A stretch of DNA of 64,000 nucleotides from assembly GCA_951799425.1 (NCBI GenBank), contig OX637398.1:1-64000 (forward strand). Direction: 5' to 3'. Under the pieces are notes generated by a model. That model saw only the letters and a list, made by a program, of their open reading frames with translations. It made no database searches and was not told the DNA's origin. Made by a program: the position numbers and the translations under genes. This stretch comes from Ilex aquifolium (Eukaryota; Streptophyta; Magnoliopsida; Aquifoliales; Aquifoliaceae). Shown piece by piece: positions 41,601-48,300 of the stretch. The first letter of the stretch is position 1; each line of letters opens with the position of its first letter.

Positions 41601-41938
41601 CTACATGTCTCCACTTTGAGACTTGAATTTGTTTAGGCTTTAGGCCGTGTGCATTTTGGATGTTTCTCCTCCTTTTCAGTTTGAAATTATTTAAATGCTT
41701 GAGCTATTACCAGGTGCAGACTTTACCAGCTGAGTACCTGAAACATGGAGAAGCTGAGTCTCTGGTGCCACTTTGGCTGAAAGCTCTTGCTAGTGCGGCT
41801 TCAGATTATCTTGAGACGGGAAGGTGGGATGGGGGAATGAATAACCATGGGCATATGCAAGGGAAAGGGGGCAGAGTTCTGAAGCGTTTAGTCAGAGAAT
41901 TTGCCGATAGTCATCGCAACCAATCAAATCTGACTTGA
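2679..41938 (+). CDS. Importin-beta-like nuclear transport receptor (transportin-3/importin-13 group), 24 exons
   Basis: Predicted 1011-residue karyopherin that would carry cargo through nuclear pores under Ran control. Exons: 2679-2894, 8258-8356, 8498-8719, 8826-8945, 9194-9277, 9366-9425, 12144-12272, 12553-12614, 15582-15638, 16754-16877, 22329-22463, 24978-25058, 26541-26654, 26807-26886, 27137-27272, 27717-27866, 32627-32712, 33162-33349, 34885-34977, 35917-36104, 36260-36371, 38356-38513, 39487-39603, 41714-41938. All introns are GT-AG and the phases join into one open frame. The product tracks the Arabidopsis ARM-repeat protein At1g12930 (about 1005 residues), as I remember it, from end to end. 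Residues 1-100 form the importin-beta N-terminal helical region ([11 protein letters not shown]). The rest is HEAT/ARM-like helices, for example [19 protein letters not shown] and [17 protein letters not shown]. It ends in a basic tail ([13 protein letters not shown]). The start is the first ATG after a GA tract and matches the family N-terminus. The acceptor of exon 4 is ambiguous by 3 bases. The cargo is unknown. The gene is very long because introns hold many repeats. Confidence 0.93.
4814..4985 (+). mobile_element. Short non-autonomous Helitron-like element
   Basis: It begins TCTACAATATAAAACAAG just after an A and ends with a small hairpin (CACCGTGCCTTCAGACACTG), a short spacer and CTAG, followed by T. 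This is the Helitron pattern: 5' TC, 3' hairpin plus CTRR, insertion between A and T, no target duplication. The same body (CATCCAACGGCCATCAA, CTCTCAAAACCATTCACATT) recurs at 46465-46593. Confidence 0.65.
7499..7710 (+). mobile_element. Possible LTR fossil (Copia-like)
   Basis: The stretch opens TGTT, contains a TATAAATAGG promoter-like word and a following leader-like region, and can be closed at ACA. The layout resembles other LTR copies in the window. No target duplication or internal region was seen, so the call is weak. Confidence 0.25.
9426..12143 (+). other. Intron 6 of the importin-like gene (2.7 kb)
   Basis: GT-AG intron. It holds an RTE LINE 3' remnant at 10135-10318. A pyrimidine-rich stretch at 10590-10650 creates Ser/Leu-rich open frames without homology. 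The rest shows nothing I can identify. Confidence 0.7.
10135..10318 (+). mobile_element. RTE-type LINE, 3' remnant of ORF2
   Basis: It encodes [20 protein letters not shown], then a segment with DRAQWRNKI-like spacing ([20 protein letters not shown]) and a stop. This is the conserved C-terminal end of plant RTE reverse-transcriptase proteins (GRGRPK...VVKKDM...DRAEWRNRI.VADP). Endonuclease and RT domains are absent here. Confidence 0.7.
12775..13025 (-). mobile_element. Copia-type solo LTR fossil
   Basis: On the minus strand it starts TGTTAGATTTTTAATTTTC and contains GGGCAATATTGTAATTG, then TATAAATAGGTG, then a leader-like stretch. The order matches the LTRs at 33492-33702 and 48068-48263. 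The inner boundary is uncertain by about 15 bases. No coding region is attached. Confidence 0.45.
13095..13625 (+). mobile_element. RTE-type LINE, endonuclease fragment
   Basis: Broken reading frames give [44 protein letters not shown] and later [12 protein letters not shown]. These match the RTE apurinic endonuclease pattern (VGIILD..., VVGEEIINVISAYAPQVGLDE...DLDEVVR..., EEHLITFKSG). Frames shift several times. It is immediately followed by a MITE at 13630. Confidence 0.6.
13630..13944 (+). mobile_element. CAAGGATC-family MITE, copy 1 (hAT-like)
   Basis: It is flanked by a perfect 8-base target duplication, ATTAGAGG (13622-13629 and 13945-13952). The ends are CAAGGAAATAAATTTCG and, reversed, CAAGGATCAATATTTTATT. 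The inside is made of words around ACGTTTCCGTTTTC and a short tandem motif near TTTCGAGGTATTTTGG. It is non-coding. Confidence 0.8.
14000..14341. mobile_element. Gypsy-type solo LTR fossil
   Basis: It starts TGTGACGCCCCAAAATTCGG and ends GTGGGGCGTCACA, with TG...CA termini inside a longer inverted repeat. This is the common end structure of plant Gypsy LTRs. A perfect 5-base target duplication, TAAGG, lies at 13995-13999 and 14342-14346. No internal region is present, so it is a solo LTR left by recombination. The intact duplication suggests moderate age. Confidence 0.75.
14455..14591. mobile_element. Hairpin MITE with about 45-base inverted repeats
   Basis: The left arm starts AATGTTATTGGGACATAATT. 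The right arm, reversed, starts AATGTTATTGAGACATAATT, and pairing continues to CATTGTGACCATT / GATTGTGACCATT. The loop is only about 40 bases, so the whole 137 bases can form a hairpin. No clear target duplication, so the superfamily is unresolved. Confidence 0.7.
17186..17592 (+). mobile_element. Au-like SINE split by a MITE
   Basis: The left part has TAAGAGTTCGAGTTGCGGAA (tRNA-like B-box region) and TAGCCTATCCGCATGGGTG. After the MITE at 17256-17529 it resumes with ATCCTCCTCATACCCCGTAG, TGGCGGGATTCTCGTG and GGCCCACCCTTTT, the conserved 3' part of Au SINEs (CCCCGCG...GCGGGAGC...GTGCACC GGGC...CCTTT). The left boundary is approximate. Confidence 0.6.
17256..17529 (+). mobile_element. CAAGGATC-family MITE, copy 2 (hAT-like), inserted in a SINE
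   Basis: The ends are CAAGGATCAAAATATCGTTT and, reversed, CAAGGATCAAAATTTCGTTT. A perfect 8-base target duplication, CATGGGTG, lies at 17248-17255 and 17530-17537. The inside has the same CGAGGTGTT and CGAAACG words as copy 1. It splits an Au-like SINE. Confidence 0.85.
19168..19480. repeat. GGT/GGG-rich tract with T17-G14 run
   Basis: Imperfect GGTTTGGTGG/TGGGGCTGG words on the + strand with 17 T (19297-19313) followed by 14 G (19314-19327). Resembles the tract at 60380-60700. Apparent open frames on both strands come from the composition. Homopolymer lengths may be sequencing-sensitive. Confidence 0.8.
20205..21745 (-). mobile_element. RTE-type LINE, degraded, with foreign sequence in the middle
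   Basis: On the minus strand 21745-21300 reads [27 protein letters not shown] then [16 protein letters not shown] and [12 protein letters not shown], the fingers/palm of RTE reverse transcriptase including motif A (IDLEK). Positions 20475-20205 read [11 protein letters not shown] and GHLYRRSN, then a 3' tail whose complement is CCCAACTATTTAGGATTGG, the RTE 3' end. Positions 20475-21300 are not LINE-like and look inserted or rearranged. Several stops and frameshifts. Confidence 0.65.
22680..22838 (+). mobile_element. Au-like SINE
   Basis: The order of blocks is GAGTCTCGGCACAACTGGTA (A-box like), AAGATTTCATAGGTTTGAGTC (B-box like), GGTAAGGCTACACAAATCTG, CTTCCCAGACCTTGCAATGG and TAGGAGTCTCATACAGTGGA then CTACCCTA. 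This is the Au SINE layout with many substitutions. It lies in intron 11. Confidence 0.65.
23725..24355. mobile_element. Probable TIR element with GTGTCGGACA/GGACACG ends
   Basis: The left part carries GTGTCGGACATGTCCAGGAC and GGACACGTTTTGGACAT. The right part carries GCGTGTCCTTGTTGTGTCG and CCCGTATCCGTGTTTGTGCG, broadly the inverse. Between them is AT-rich filler. This is the composition of a known plant MITE style, but exact ends and target duplication were not found. Confidence 0.4.
25059..26540 (+). other. Intron 12 of the importin-like gene (1.5 kb)
   Basis: GT-AG intron. It contains a 99-codon antisense open frame (see separate entry). 25880-26460 may be a diverged transposon (ATAAATACTTAAGTTACTCC near its end) but could not be assigned. 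Confidence 0.6.
25535..25834 (-). pseudogene. Antisense 99-codon open frame of unknown origin
   Basis: The minus strand of intron 12 holds an uninterrupted frame starting [20 protein letters not shown], with a middle containing [20 protein letters not shown] and an end [13 protein letters not shown]. Residue use is balanced and protein-like, unlike other open frames in these introns, which are biased by low complexity. A partly open frame ([11 protein letters not shown]) precedes its Met. I do not recognise the family. It may be a fragment of a captured gene, a retropseudogene, or chance. Confidence 0.3.
27375..27440 (-). mobile_element. RTE-type LINE 3' tip
   Basis: TTGTCCCAATTATTTGGGAT followed by TAGCTACATAAATC is the complement of the 3' untranslated end of plant RTE elements. 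Only the tip is present, a typical 5'-truncated insertion, in intron 15. Confidence 0.5.
27867..32626 (+). other. Intron 16 of the importin-like gene (4.8 kb)
   Basis: GT-AG intron. About 2.6 kb of it is an L1-type LINE remnant in sense orientation. 31400-32620 is AT-rich with no recognisable element or gene. Confidence 0.75.
28790..31400 (+). mobile_element. L1-type LINE, degraded ORF2
   Basis: In broken frames the order of L1 ORF2 domains is visible. The endonuclease has VRPDVVVIQ and [14 protein letters not shown], then [20 protein letters not shown] and NFTWSVSG. The linker region reads [13 protein letters not shown]. The reverse transcriptase has [20 protein letters not shown], then [12 protein letters not shown] and [20 protein letters not shown] (the usual ADD is changed). 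A zf-RVT region has FAWLIAYKK...NQLLQQRR and [20 protein letters not shown]. Many stops and frameshifts; the 3' end and any target duplication were not found. Confidence 0.7.
33492..33702 (-). mobile_element. Copia-type solo LTR fossil
   Basis: On the minus strand it starts TGTTAGAGTTCTTATTTTAT and includes TAGTGTAGGGTAATATTGG, then TATAAATAAGATGGTGTAGG. The same word order occurs in the LTR at 48068-48263, so one Copia family is involved. No internal region; the inner end is approximate. Confidence 0.55.
34124..34651 (+). mobile_element. CAAGGATC-family MITE, copy 3, with extra internal sequence
   Basis: Ends CAAGGATTAAAATTTCATTT and, reversed, CAAAGATCAAAATTTCGTTT. About 200 bases (roughly 34205-34398) are absent from the other copies and contain ACTCACCACAGTCCACTTG-type sequence, likely a secondary insertion. 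No target duplication is now visible. Confidence 0.65.
34978..35916 (+). other. Intron 19 of the importin-like gene (0.9 kb)
   Basis: GT-AG intron. No repeat or gene that I can identify. Confidence 0.6.
36372..38355 (+). other. Intron 21 of the importin-like gene (2.0 kb)
   Basis: GT-AG intron. More than half of it is the TRIM array. A (GTTT)n microsatellite lies at 37004-37027. The sequence on either side is unassigned. Confidence 0.7.
36838..37965 (+). mobile_element. TRIM retrotransposon array (six LTR units)
   Basis: Small LTRs of about 112-121 bases with TGTT...AACA ends recur: about 36838 (start not sharp), 37065-37185, 37230-37341, from 37454, from 37629, and 37853-37965. The shared core includes GAGAGCTTGTGTCCTACATC and ATTAGGACCACCAAGGTTGG. 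LTR 37230-37341 is followed at once by TTGTATCAGAGTTGG, close to the tRNA-Met primer site TGGTATCAGAGC. Several LTRs are preceded by a purine tract (GCGAGGGAGGG), the polypurine site. Internal spacers of about 100 bases have no coding capacity. These are the parts of a TRIM (terminal-repeat retrotransposon in miniature). LTRs are shared between neighbours, so this is an array. It lies in intron 21, sense to the gene. Confidence 0.8.
39060..39180 (+). mobile_element. Possible tRNA-derived SINE
   Basis: GGTGGTACAGCGCTTGGGC resembles an A box and TATGTTTGAATCTGCG a B box about 30 bases later, followed by a short body. No poly-A tail or target duplication was confirmed. It lies in intron 22. Confidence 0.35.
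39604..41713 (+). other. Intron 23 of the importin-like gene (2.1 kb)
   Basis: GT-AG intron. MITE copy 4 lies inside. Open frames at 40072-40445 and 41234-41526 on either strand show no family I recognise. Confidence 0.6.
40681..40982 (+). mobile_element. CAAGGATC-family MITE, copy 4
   Basis: The left end CAAGGAACTAAATTTCGTTT and the right end, reversed, CAATGATTAAAATTTTCATT agree with copies 1-3, as do GTTTCGGAATGTTTCAG-like internal words. The left end follows a partial duplicate of the same 15 bases at about 40629. No clear target duplication. It is the most diverged copy. Confidence 0.6.
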
Positions 41939-44030
41939 TTGGTTGTAGTAACTGCTCGCCTGAGTCATTTCCTGTCCAACTTGCACCTTCGTAAGGCTCA
42001 GTCTTGGGTGATGGCACTGTGGACGGTTGCTATAGACGGATGGCATGTTTTCAAGCCCGGTGAATCTTGCGGTCTAACAACCCAAGGAAAGTCCCTGCCA
42101 AATTATACGGATTTCTTCCATAACTCAATGTCTTGTACAGTATTCCCAATTTTGTCTGACCTTCAAAATCTGTAAGATGCGATTTGGCTTATATTTTAGT
42201 CATGTGCAGAAGTGGCTGGAGACGAAAACATGAAGTACACGACTGAGGAAATGGAATTCAAATTTGACACGTACATGGTACTTTTTTTTTTTGCAGATAC
42301 CTGTACAATGCGAGTCCTTTGCATAAACAATTTTTGTCTATAGATGAGAATAATGTTCCTATTGAGTGACCAGAGCTTTCCACAGCTAAAAATAATAAAT
42401 GAGGGGTATAAAACTATCCCTGCAAGTATAGCCGGCATAGTCGGACTTTCTTAGTAAGGGGACGACCATGAGGCTTCATAATTCTGTTTTTGACGTAAAA
42501 CTGTCATGAACCATCAACCTTCCGTAAGACATTCTTGAGTTATATGAATAGAGCTTCCCGATACCAATCTTCTGCAAGCTAATCCAACCATTGTGTGAGT
42601 AATCAAACCAAGCTAAGCACCAAAGTGTTTGGCTCGATTTGCAAAAAGTATTGAAGTTCGACTTGACTTGACTTGGCTAGTCTAATTAAATGACCCAAGC
42701 ATGAGATTATGTTCTAATTTAAACTTGAATTTATATATGTTCAGGATTAAGTTTGGCCCGTTTATAGTTTTATATATTGTATTCATGTTATAATATAGGT
42801 AATATATACTACATTATATTATTTATTACGTGTTTATATCTTCGTGAGCATGAGCTAAACAAGTTATTGTAGGGGTCCAACTCATTCACATAACCAGCTT
42901 TAAAGTTGACTTGGAAAGCAATTTATATCAATCTCGAGCTACCTACAAATAACTACATTTATTTACAATTCTTGCTCATCCATTATGCCATAACCTATAT
43001 TGTTTAGGGTTGCGAGTTGGGCAAGTTGAGAGGTCTATTCAAACCCAACCCAAGTTATAAATCTATCAACTCGAGCACAACCTGAACCCGACTTCAACCT
43101 GAAACTTCTCAACCCGAGTACTATCTGCTCGTGCTCGCATTTAACTCAGGTTGAACCCAATTTATTAAATCAAGTTCAATTTTTGGATTAGATTTCAATT
43201 TCTAGATGTTAACATCTTTAACTCTTTTATTAAACTCACATAGGCTCAATAAAAACCAAACTCATTAAAGACACAAATTCACATGGAGTTTGCCTTCTTT
43301 TATATAGAAGACGAGAGAGAGGCTTTTTTTATGTGCAACCAATGTGAGATTCTAACTTAGACACTTCTTTGGTTCTTTATTGAACATTCCACATTGGTTC
43401 AATGTTAAGGATGGCTCGAGCTAGTAATAATTGTTTGGTCATCAAAAAGTGGTTGTAAATAGAATGGAGCATGTGTGTTCTCATATATGACAATTTTAAT
43501 GAAAAATAGTGTATTTGTTTATGTGTGTGTATATGAGAGAAAGCTAAGATCGAGATAAGGCTAGAAAGATATAACACCTAATTGTGGAAATGATGTGTTG
43601 ATAGGATTATTATTTATTAGGATGGTTTATATTTTGAGATGGGTTGCGGTCAATTTTGTATTTGACAATTTAGGTTCATGGATCATAAAAATAGATAATA
43701 TATTTATGAGATAAAGTATAATGTGATTAATAAATTTTATTGATATTTTTGTGCGATTGATTAACTGAGAGATATATTGTGAAATAAGAACTCATAAATG
43801 AGATAGGGTGGTAAAATTTTGTTTAAGGATATCATTATAGTTTTAAAAAATCATTTAAGAATGTGAGCATAATTTTCAATTAATTACATCGGTGGACTAG
43901 GGAGAAAATATTTTCTCTCTCCCAATATTATTAGCCAACTTATATTTAGGGAGAGGACAAAAATTAAAAAAAAATCCGAGCCTTTCAACCCAATCTAAAC
44001 TTGGATGAAAACAAAAATGGGTTTTTTGAG
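41939..44030. other. Intergenic region after the importin-like gene
   Basis: The first 500 bases probably include the 3' untranslated region (AATAATAAATGA near 42389 is a possible poly-A signal area). Two stretches, 42620-42990 and 43010-43160, are rich in TCGAGC, CTTGACTTG and CAACCCGA words like the MITE at 1068 and may be related hAT-type elements, but ends were not found. No gene seen. Confidence 0.55.
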
Positions 44031-44139
44031 TGTAGGTATATTTTTTTAGACTTATTTGAAAGAAAGTGTATGAATAAATATTTTACTCTATTAAGTTCAA
44101 TTTTAAGAAAACATCTTGTGATTAGATACAAAATTCAAA

Positions 44140-45180
44140 TAACATTTGAATTTTTTTACTTATTTACTCTTCCTTAAATTATGCATAATTTTTATTCTCT
44201 CCATCACTCCCACTCTCTCCTTCTCTCTCCATTACTCTCTCACTATCTCTCCATATTTTCTCTCCACCTGTCTCTCTTTCTATTACTCTTCATATTTCTC
44301 CCCTATTTTCTCTCTCTATCTCCAATTGATAATTTTTTTTTTTTCAAATATGTAAAGATTTGATTTGATTTTTTCATCTCTCTCCTATTTTCTCTCACTC
44401 TCCTTATTTTTTTCTCTCTCTTTATATTAACATTACAACAATACAATTACATTAATTAATTACATCAATCAGTTACAATTGTCATATAATACACCAAATA
44501 ATTACTCTTGTGTTCTAATAAACCAAACAGTTATACCAAACAATTACACAAAATTATGATACCAACCCAACTTGTCATTTAGTTGTTTACATAAATCAAA
44601 GAGTTGCATCATTTAGTATCACAATATAGTTACACTAATTATCTATACCAAATTTGGTATAATGGTGAAGTCTTTTGTGTAATTATATACTCAATTTGAT
44701 ATATATAATTAGTGTAACTATATCATGATACTAAATGATGTAACTATTTGATTTTTGTAAAAAATTGAATGATAAATTGAGTTGATGTTGTAATTTCGTG
44801 TAATTATTTAGTGTAACTATTTGGTTTATTATAACACATGAGTAACTGTTTTGTATATTATATAATAACTGTAATTAATTGGTGTAACTGATTGGTATAA
44901 TTGTAATATTGTAACGTTGATATAAGATAAGAGAGAGAATAAGGAAAGAAAGAGTAACGTTGATAGAAGAACATAGGGGGAGAAAGAGTGAGAGAGAGAA
45001 AAAAAAATAGGGGAGAAGAATAAAAAAATTAAATCAAATCTTTACATATTTAAAAAAAAAATATCAATGTGAAAGAGAAAGATAGAGAGAGAAAATATAG
45101 GGAAGAGAGAGAGTAATGGAATAATAAATAGTTTTTTAATTTTTTTTTTTTAAAAATACACTTAGGGTCAAATAAAATTT
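44140..45180. repeat. Large foldback (inverted repeat) element upstream of the glutaredoxin gene
   Basis: Two arms of about 500 bases are inverted copies around a centre near 44655. Outer arms: CT-rich (TCTCTCTCC..., left) against GA-rich (GAGAGAG..., right), with AAATATGTAAAGATTTGATT on the left matched by AATCAAATCTTTACATATTT on the right. Inner arms: TAGTATCACAATATAGTTAC on the left matched by GTAACTATATCATGATACTA on the right. No coding region. The right end is about 165 bases before the glutaredoxin ATG. Superfamily not determined; ends and target duplication are unclear. Confidence 0.75.
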
Positions 45181-45345
45181 TTTAATATAATTTTAACTTA
45201 ATTAAATCCAAATTTTTGCACGGACTTCTAAAACACCAACAAAAAAAACCAATCCAAACAAACACTCAGGAATCTCTCCAGCACCAATTGGGCTTTGGCT
45301 GGCGTTCGTCAGTAATAAAGAATACAAAGGAGAGGACGAGGGCAG

Positions 45346-48300
45346 ATGTCATGTGCCATGGCTTTTCAGTCACCGTTTGTTGCATCATCCTCGGTCAGGA
45401 ACCCCGTAGTTGTCCCTAGGTTGGGACTTGGCTCAGTTTCCACGACTCCTGCCCGATTGCACTGTACCGATCTGTCCCGCGATGCCTTTCGCTGCTTGAC
45501 TGTTAGACGTAACGCTGCTGTAGCTGGACTGGGCTCCAGAACCAGAACGATCGGCTATATTCGATGCTTATCTGGTACATATGTAATCGTTGTCGTGGCC
45601 TTTATTTGCTCAGATGTTATCCGTTATGTATGAATTAGAGTGAGCTTGTTTCTTCTAATGTTGTGCTTTTGCTATGAACCAACCCCAGTATTGTTCAAGT
45701 TCTATAATTGCACCAAATATGGTATGAATTGTCTCTTCTGCCAAGCGATAGCATCATTGCTTTCCAACTGCACTCTTAACCACAAAGAAAAATGCACACT
45801 ACCTTGGCTTTCACTGGGGGGTTCATTCTTTAAATTGAGTTGGACAACTATGGTCAACGTATAACCGAAGAATAACTAAAAATGTGACTCATCCGGAAGA
45901 GTTCTTATTCCTCCTTTTCCTCCCCCGTAGTGTTGTAATCTTATTTGGGGTCTCCTTGTTCGGAATTTCGCGTTTGGCATATTATATCCATTTGGAACTT
46001 TGAAACCAGGAAGGAAGGAAAAGCAAATTTTAGGGAATCCCATTTTCCTGTGTTCCGTTGTGTTGAAAGTGCTGGGAGGGAAAGAAAAAGAAAGCTCTCT
46101 TTTAATTTTAAATTAACCAAAGTTTCCTTTCAAGGAAAAATGTGGAGAAATCTGTTGGCTTACAGAAGTCGTTTGGGAGATATTGAGGTTGAGTTTGTCG
46201 GTATTGATCTTTTAAAGAGCTTGAGCTGTCTCTCATATTGCCTCTGTCCTTCATCTATGCTTTTTCTACCTTAATTTTATATTCGAAAGGCATGGAAGTG
46301 AAACATACACCCTTTCTCTGTCTTTTACCTCTTCCTTTTATGAACAAAGTGTTTGAAGTTGCGTTGCAACTTTTTTGTACTCTCTCTTTCCCTCACTTTC
46401 TTCTCTCACTTGATATTGTCTTCTTTATTAAAAAAGAAAAAAAGCATTGGTTTAGTTAAAACAATCTATAATATAAAATATGACAGATTTTAATAAGTTC
46501 ATCCGGTCTCAAATAGGCTCATCCAACGGCCATCAATATTCCTCTCAAAACCATTCACATTGTACCATGTCTTCAGGCACGGGTTACCTCTAGTAATTGA
46601 TATATTAGAGAATATAATGAGAGAATAATCATTGTTGGGGCTAGGTTGCTCTACACTCTCTATTTATAACTGAGCAATATTAAGGTAATTACAGTATTAC
46701 ACTAGACTAATTATCTTATGTCTAATGTAGAAAATAAGAATTCAAACACTCCTCCTCTAGCTGGAGCAGAAAGATAAAAAATGCCTAACTTGGAACATAA
46801 ACTACTAAAGGCAAATTGAACCAATAGTTTAGTAAGAATATTGCCCATTTGATCAACAGATTTGATATATGGAGTGATGATTTCTTTTTTGCAGTAAGAG
46901 ATCTCGAATGAAATGATAATTCACCTCAATGTGTTTGGTATGCTCACGAAATACCGAATTACTTGTGATAAAAATAGTTGCTTGATTGTCACAATGCATC
47001 TGCATAGGTGAAGACACATTAAGTCTCATATCACGAAGTAAAGAGCGGATCCATAACATCTCATAATTTTTATTCGTCGTTCTTCCACGGGTGTTATTAT
47101 TCTTATTGTGTATGCTGATAACATTATCATTAACGGTGATGACTCAAATAGTATTGTGCACTTTAAGATTCATTTGGGAAAACAATTTCATACCAAAGAT
47201 CTAGATCTTCTTCGGTATTTTCTTGGGATTGAAGTTGTTCAATCAAAGGTATCAGTTTGTGCCGACGAAAATATGTATTGGATTTATTGTCTAAAACTGG
47301 TACTCTCGATGCACGTGCAATTGATACTCCCATGGACTCCACGGTTAGGTTAGATGTTGATAGTGGTGAAATGTTTGATGATGTAGGGCATTATCGAAGG
47401 GTGGTTGGTAAGCTGATTTACCTTACAATTACACGTCCTCATATTAACTATGTTATTGGTGTAGTTAGTCAGTTCATGCATGTTCCTTGTCAAACTCATT
47501 GGGAGGTCATTTGTCGTATTCTTTGATATCTGAAAGGAGCACCGTGTAAAGGATTATTATATCGTCATTTATCCTCCATGATTGTTACTGGTTTTTCTAA
47601 TGCTGACTGGACAAGTAGTCGTACTGGTAGACGATCTACTTCAGGTTATTGTACATTTATTGGTGGTAATCTTGTTATGGCGTAATAAGAAACAATATGT
47701 TGGTACACGTTCAAGTGCAGAGGCTTAATACTGAGTCATGGCTCATACTGCATGTGAGATGTTGTGGGTTCATTCACTACTTCGTAATATGGGTATCAAT
47801 GTGCCCTCTCCGATGGAGATGCATTGTGACAACCAAGCAACTATTTTTATTGCCAGCAATCCGGTATTCCATGAGAGGACTAAACACATTGAAGTAGATT
47901 GTTTTTTTATTCGAGATTTTTTGATGCGTAAGGAGATTATCACACTATACATCAAGTCTAGTGATCAGCTGAGTGATATCCTTACAAAATCATTGGCTCG
48001 ATTTGTCTTCAATAATCTTTGTTTCAAGCTGCGCATTTTTTATCTTTATGCTCTACCTTGAGGGGAGTGTTAAAGTTATTTATATTATTAGTAGTGTAGG
48101 ATAATATTGTAATTCTCATAACATCAGTTTATTATAAATAAGAGAGTGTAGGGTAATGTAGCCTACACAATGATTATTCCTCTCACTTTCTCTCTTTTTT
48201 TTTTCTTCCCTTTTCTTCTCTCCTTTAAACCTTAGATTCGATTTACTACTTTAACTGTTGACATATACTAACTAAAGGATGTTTTTTGTTCATTTAAGAG

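Noticed and set aside
44146-44363. Ser/Leu/Phe-rich frames in the foldback arm
   Set aside because: Caused by the CT-rich left arm of the inverted repeat.
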